Shown here one piece after another: positions 62,599-64,000 of a DNA stretch of 64,000 bases. The stretch is taken from assembly GCA_015063285.1 (NCBI GenBank), contig SUST01000006.1:21558-85557 (forward strand), written 5' to 3'. Origin of the DNA: Thermoplasmata archaeon. GTDB taxonomy: Archaea > Thermoplasmatota > Thermoplasmata > Methanomassiliicoccales > Methanomethylophilaceae. The notes under the pieces were generated by a model. The model was not told the DNA's origin. It did not search any database and saw nothing but the letters and a program-made list of their open reading frames with translations. Within the stretch, counting starts at the first letter, position 1. Each line of letters opens with the position of its first letter. The translations under genes were made by a program, and so were the position numbers.

Positions 62599-62965
62599 CT
62601 CGCAGCTCCTTCTTAGTGACGTTGCCCTCCACGTTAAGGTGTTTGCTCGGCCAGTCAATCGGGCCTAAGGCCTCTTCGGTTTCCTGCCTGTCGGACTCGT
62701 TCAGGAGACCTTTCCTGTCGAGCTCTATGGACAGATCCCTGTCGTCGAGGAGGAATCCAAAGTAATCCTCCATCTCCTCATCCGAGTAGAACTCCCTCAG
62801 AGCATCGAGACCGTAGAGCCTGATGATGACATCATCACGGTATTCAACGTTCCCGCAGTCGAAGACCAGAGGGTCATAGTCCTCGCAAGGCTCATCCAGC
62901 TCCCCTTTGCTGTAGGGGCATGGGTAGTACGAGCAGGTCAGACAGCACTTCTTCTCAAGAATCAT
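62576..62965 (-). CDS. cysteine-rich small protein before rep
   Basis: This 129-residue protein has an N-terminal cysteine cluster (KKCCLTCSYYPCPYSKG, then CEDYDP), probably a metal site, and an acidic remainder. It overlaps its upstream neighbour and the rep gene, so the three form one operon. Family not recognised; a role in element replication is only inferred. Confidence 0.6.
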   Translation of the reverse strand: MILEKKCCLTCSYYPCPYSKGELDEPCEDYDPLVFDCGNVEYRDDVIIRLYGLDALREFYSDEEMEDYFGFLLDDRDLSIELDRKGLLNESDRQETEEALGPIDWPSKHLNVEGNVTKKELRDGPPGPS

Positions 62966-63332
62966 CGATCTTACACCCCAGTGCTCTGAGCTTCGCTCTT
63001 ATCTCCTCTATGTCCATCTCCTCCTTGGGGAATTCCATGTTCTCGATGGAGTTCCCGAGGTCGGTGAAGGATTTGCCGAGATCCTTGAACAGCTGCGCAT
63101 CCACAGGAAGGTACGGGTGCATGTCCCCGACGATGAACGTCATCCTCGGCTGAGGCACCTTGTAGTCCTGCATCTTCTTGTCGTAGTCCGCCACCATGTT
63201 CAGACCGACGAATATGTTCCCGTGCCTGAACTTGGTGATGGGTATTCTCATAGGAGGTTTCGAGACCGGTTTAGGGACTCCAAGCACCTCCTGCGCTTCC
63301 GAAATAATTGATTCATCTACCACGATAGTCAT
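62955..63332 (-). CDS. small protein at the head of the rep operon
   Basis: This 125-residue protein has a proline-rich start (VPKPVSKPPMRIPIT), a middle beta-rich part and a helical C-terminus. The start at 63332 lies right behind a hairpin that contains the GGAG ribosome site. It is first of the three-gene rep operon. No recognised family. Confidence 0.55.
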   Translation of the reverse strand: MTIVVDESIISEAQEVLGVPKPVSKPPMRIPITKFRHGNIFVGLNMVADYDKKMQDYKVPQPRMTFIVGDMHPYLPVDAQLFKDLGKSFTDLGNSIENMEFPKEEMDIEEIRAKLRALGCKIDDS

Positions 63333-63335
63333 CTC

Positions 63336-63351
63336 CTCCGGTCACCCGGAG
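63336..63351 (-). promoter_or_regulatory. hairpin covering the ribosome site of the rep operon
   Basis: CTCCGG and CCGGAG with a four-base loop sit three bases before the ATG, so the GGAG of the ribosome site is in the stem. It might repress translation of the rep operon until opened. Confidence 0.4.
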
Positions 63352-63939
63352 TCATATCTGCAAGGGAGGTGCTGCCAAGGCCGATATGCAGACTACGGCC
63401 TTCCATGACATGGAACCATGGCCTCGGATGTTGTGTCTCGCCGTTCGCAGAATGGTGTTGGATTGATGGATCGCGGTGCTTCTTTCACTCAAGGGGCCGT
63501 GGTATGTATCGTGTTGTGTAATCCCCAAGGCACACCGTGTTGTCCTATGAATATCGGTTGAATCGAACGGCGACGCTCTTCTCTATTTCTGCTATCAATC
63601 TCCTTTTGTTCTTTATTTCAAGGGTATTCCAATGAGGTTGTCATATGTTCAATGAGCCTCTTTATGACAAGGAGAAGGGCCATACTTACCGATCCACTTC
63701 GGTGAATGTCGAATAGGAAACTGTGACCAGTTTTCCGCTCCTTTCCGGTTCTTCTTTGATCAGAGATCATCAAGGAAACGGGAGGTATTCGACATTGGAA
63801 GAGAGAGCTTACGCTAGAGGGGCGATAAGGCAATTATAGCATCCAACTACGGGGCCAAAAATGGTCCCCATAATATGGTACTGTGCAAATTTCGTCCCAG
63901 AAGTTTAAACGGCTCTCCGCCGGAGATGCTGGATAAGGA
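63352..63939. other. gene-free structured region, candidate origin or RNA
   Basis: About 590 bases between the rep operon and the right repeat hold no convincing gene. The part 63705-63796 has an 11-base perfect stem (AATGTCGAATA / TATTCGACATT) enclosing a hairpin GGAAACTG/CAGTTTTCC and a second imperfect hairpin, together a three-way junction. AAGGCCG/CGGCCTT (around 63387-63415) is a further stem. Such structures near a Rep gene could be the replication origin; a small RNA is the alternative. Confidence 0.5.
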
Positions 63940-63961
63940 TGGTCCCCACTCCCTGATTTGA
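63925..63961. repeat. copy C of the island repeat, right attachment-site candidate
   Basis: This copy shares 20 exact bases with copy B (63940-63959) and 36 of 37 positions with copy A. It overlaps the 3' end of a tRNA-like sequence on the minus strand. Confidence 0.7.
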
Positions 63962-64000
63962 ACAGGGGACCTGCTGATTTCAGCGGCTGTATCGGGTTTT
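63940..64000 (-). tRNA. partial tRNA gene, 5' part outside the window
   Basis: Read on the minus strand the sequence ends with a T-stem CCCTG, loop TTCAAAT, CAGGG, acceptor strand AGTGGGG, discriminator A and CCA. Upstream, CCGCTG-AAAT-CAGCAGG could be a long variable arm and AAAACCCGA the end of an anticodon loop and stem, which would suggest a class II (Leu-type) tRNA, but this part is uncertain and the 5' half is missing. The sequence matches the usual target of tyrosine integrases. Confidence 0.5.

Larger units (their letters stand above)
44301..63959. mobile_element. integrative element bounded by 20-base direct repeats
   Basis: About 19.7 kb lies between repeat copies B and C. It carries a tyrosine integrase at the left, a Rep-type HUH protein at the right, plasmid-like small genes, an invertible type I restriction system, a TBP paralogue and a DUF262 nuclease. 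Base composition changes sharply between modules (GC-rich integrase and rep, AT-rich hsdS and recombinase), indicating mosaic assembly. The right repeat looks like the 3' end of a tRNA gene. The outer boundary could instead be copy A at 42130. Confidence 0.6.

Noticed and set aside
63618..63833. A 71-codon minus-strand frame in the region before the right repeat.
   Set aside because: It crosses the 63705-63796 structured segment, has no ribosome site, and its translation is serine/arginine-rich without protein character.
42130..63961. CRISPR array made of the GGTCCCC-containing repeats.
   Set aside because: The copies are kilobases apart, differ in length and are not separated by uniform spacers.

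Overview
The window most likely comes from a methanogenic archaeon of the order Methanomassiliicoccales (Thermoplasmatota, gut or rumen type). The evidence is a corrinoid protein next to a MtaA/MtbA-family methyltransferase, with the DUF1638, oxoprolinase-like and zinc-ribbon genes that travel with methanogen methyltransferases; a TATA-binding-protein gene; archaeal TATA boxes; strong GGAGG/GGTGA ribosome sites; and secreted BspA-like leucine-rich-repeat proteins. No rRNA, complete tRNA or CRISPR array was seen.

Bases 1-41000 look like ordinary chromosome. In order they hold a truncated 4Fe-4S protein, a flavodoxin and a PAP2 phosphatase; a cobalt/nickel ECF operon (cbiMNQOO) followed by a palindromic operator and a P1B metal ATPase; an AlbA/ATPase regulator; an Rrf2 / DUF1638 / B12-binding-like operon; two linked membrane or secreted proteins; a surface operon (LRR protein, polysaccharide-type ABC permease, ABC ATPase fused to Sel1 repeats, MntP); an MFS transporter; small-molecule enzymes (LCM-type methyltransferase, CDP-alcohol transferase, acetyltransferase, PhzF, STAS protein, Sfp-type phosphopantetheinyl transferase); a FecCD-type ABC importer whose binding protein carries dockerin-like repeats; a GAF/PAS sensor; a corrinoid methyltransferase operon with no substrate-specific MT1; a second LRR surface protein; and a DHA2-type exporter.

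From about 41.1 kb to the window end is an accessory island punctuated by copies of one short sequence (near 41127, 42130, 44301 and 63940). The right-most copy reads on the minus strand as a tRNA T-arm, acceptor 3' strand and CCA, so the island looks like successive integrations at the 3' end of a tRNA gene. The largest unit (44.3-63.96 kb) has a tyrosine integrase at its left end and an HUH-type replication protein at its right end. Between them are an AbrB-type regulator, a second AlbA/ATPase regulator, four small plasmid-type genes, a type I restriction-modification system, a divergent TBP, a zinc-ribbon protein and a DUF262/DUF1524 (GmrSD-like) nuclease.

The restriction system is the most striking feature. 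hsdR-hsdM-hsdS on the minus strand is followed by a tyrosine recombinase and then an inverted second hsdS without a 5' end. The two hsdS genes share 86-base inverted repeats (about 91% identical) and a second internal pair of inverted repeats, the layout of a DNA-inversion switch of specificity. hsdR itself carries a one-base frameshift. Starts, boundaries and functions were read by eye from translation, motifs and spacing; no database search was possible.
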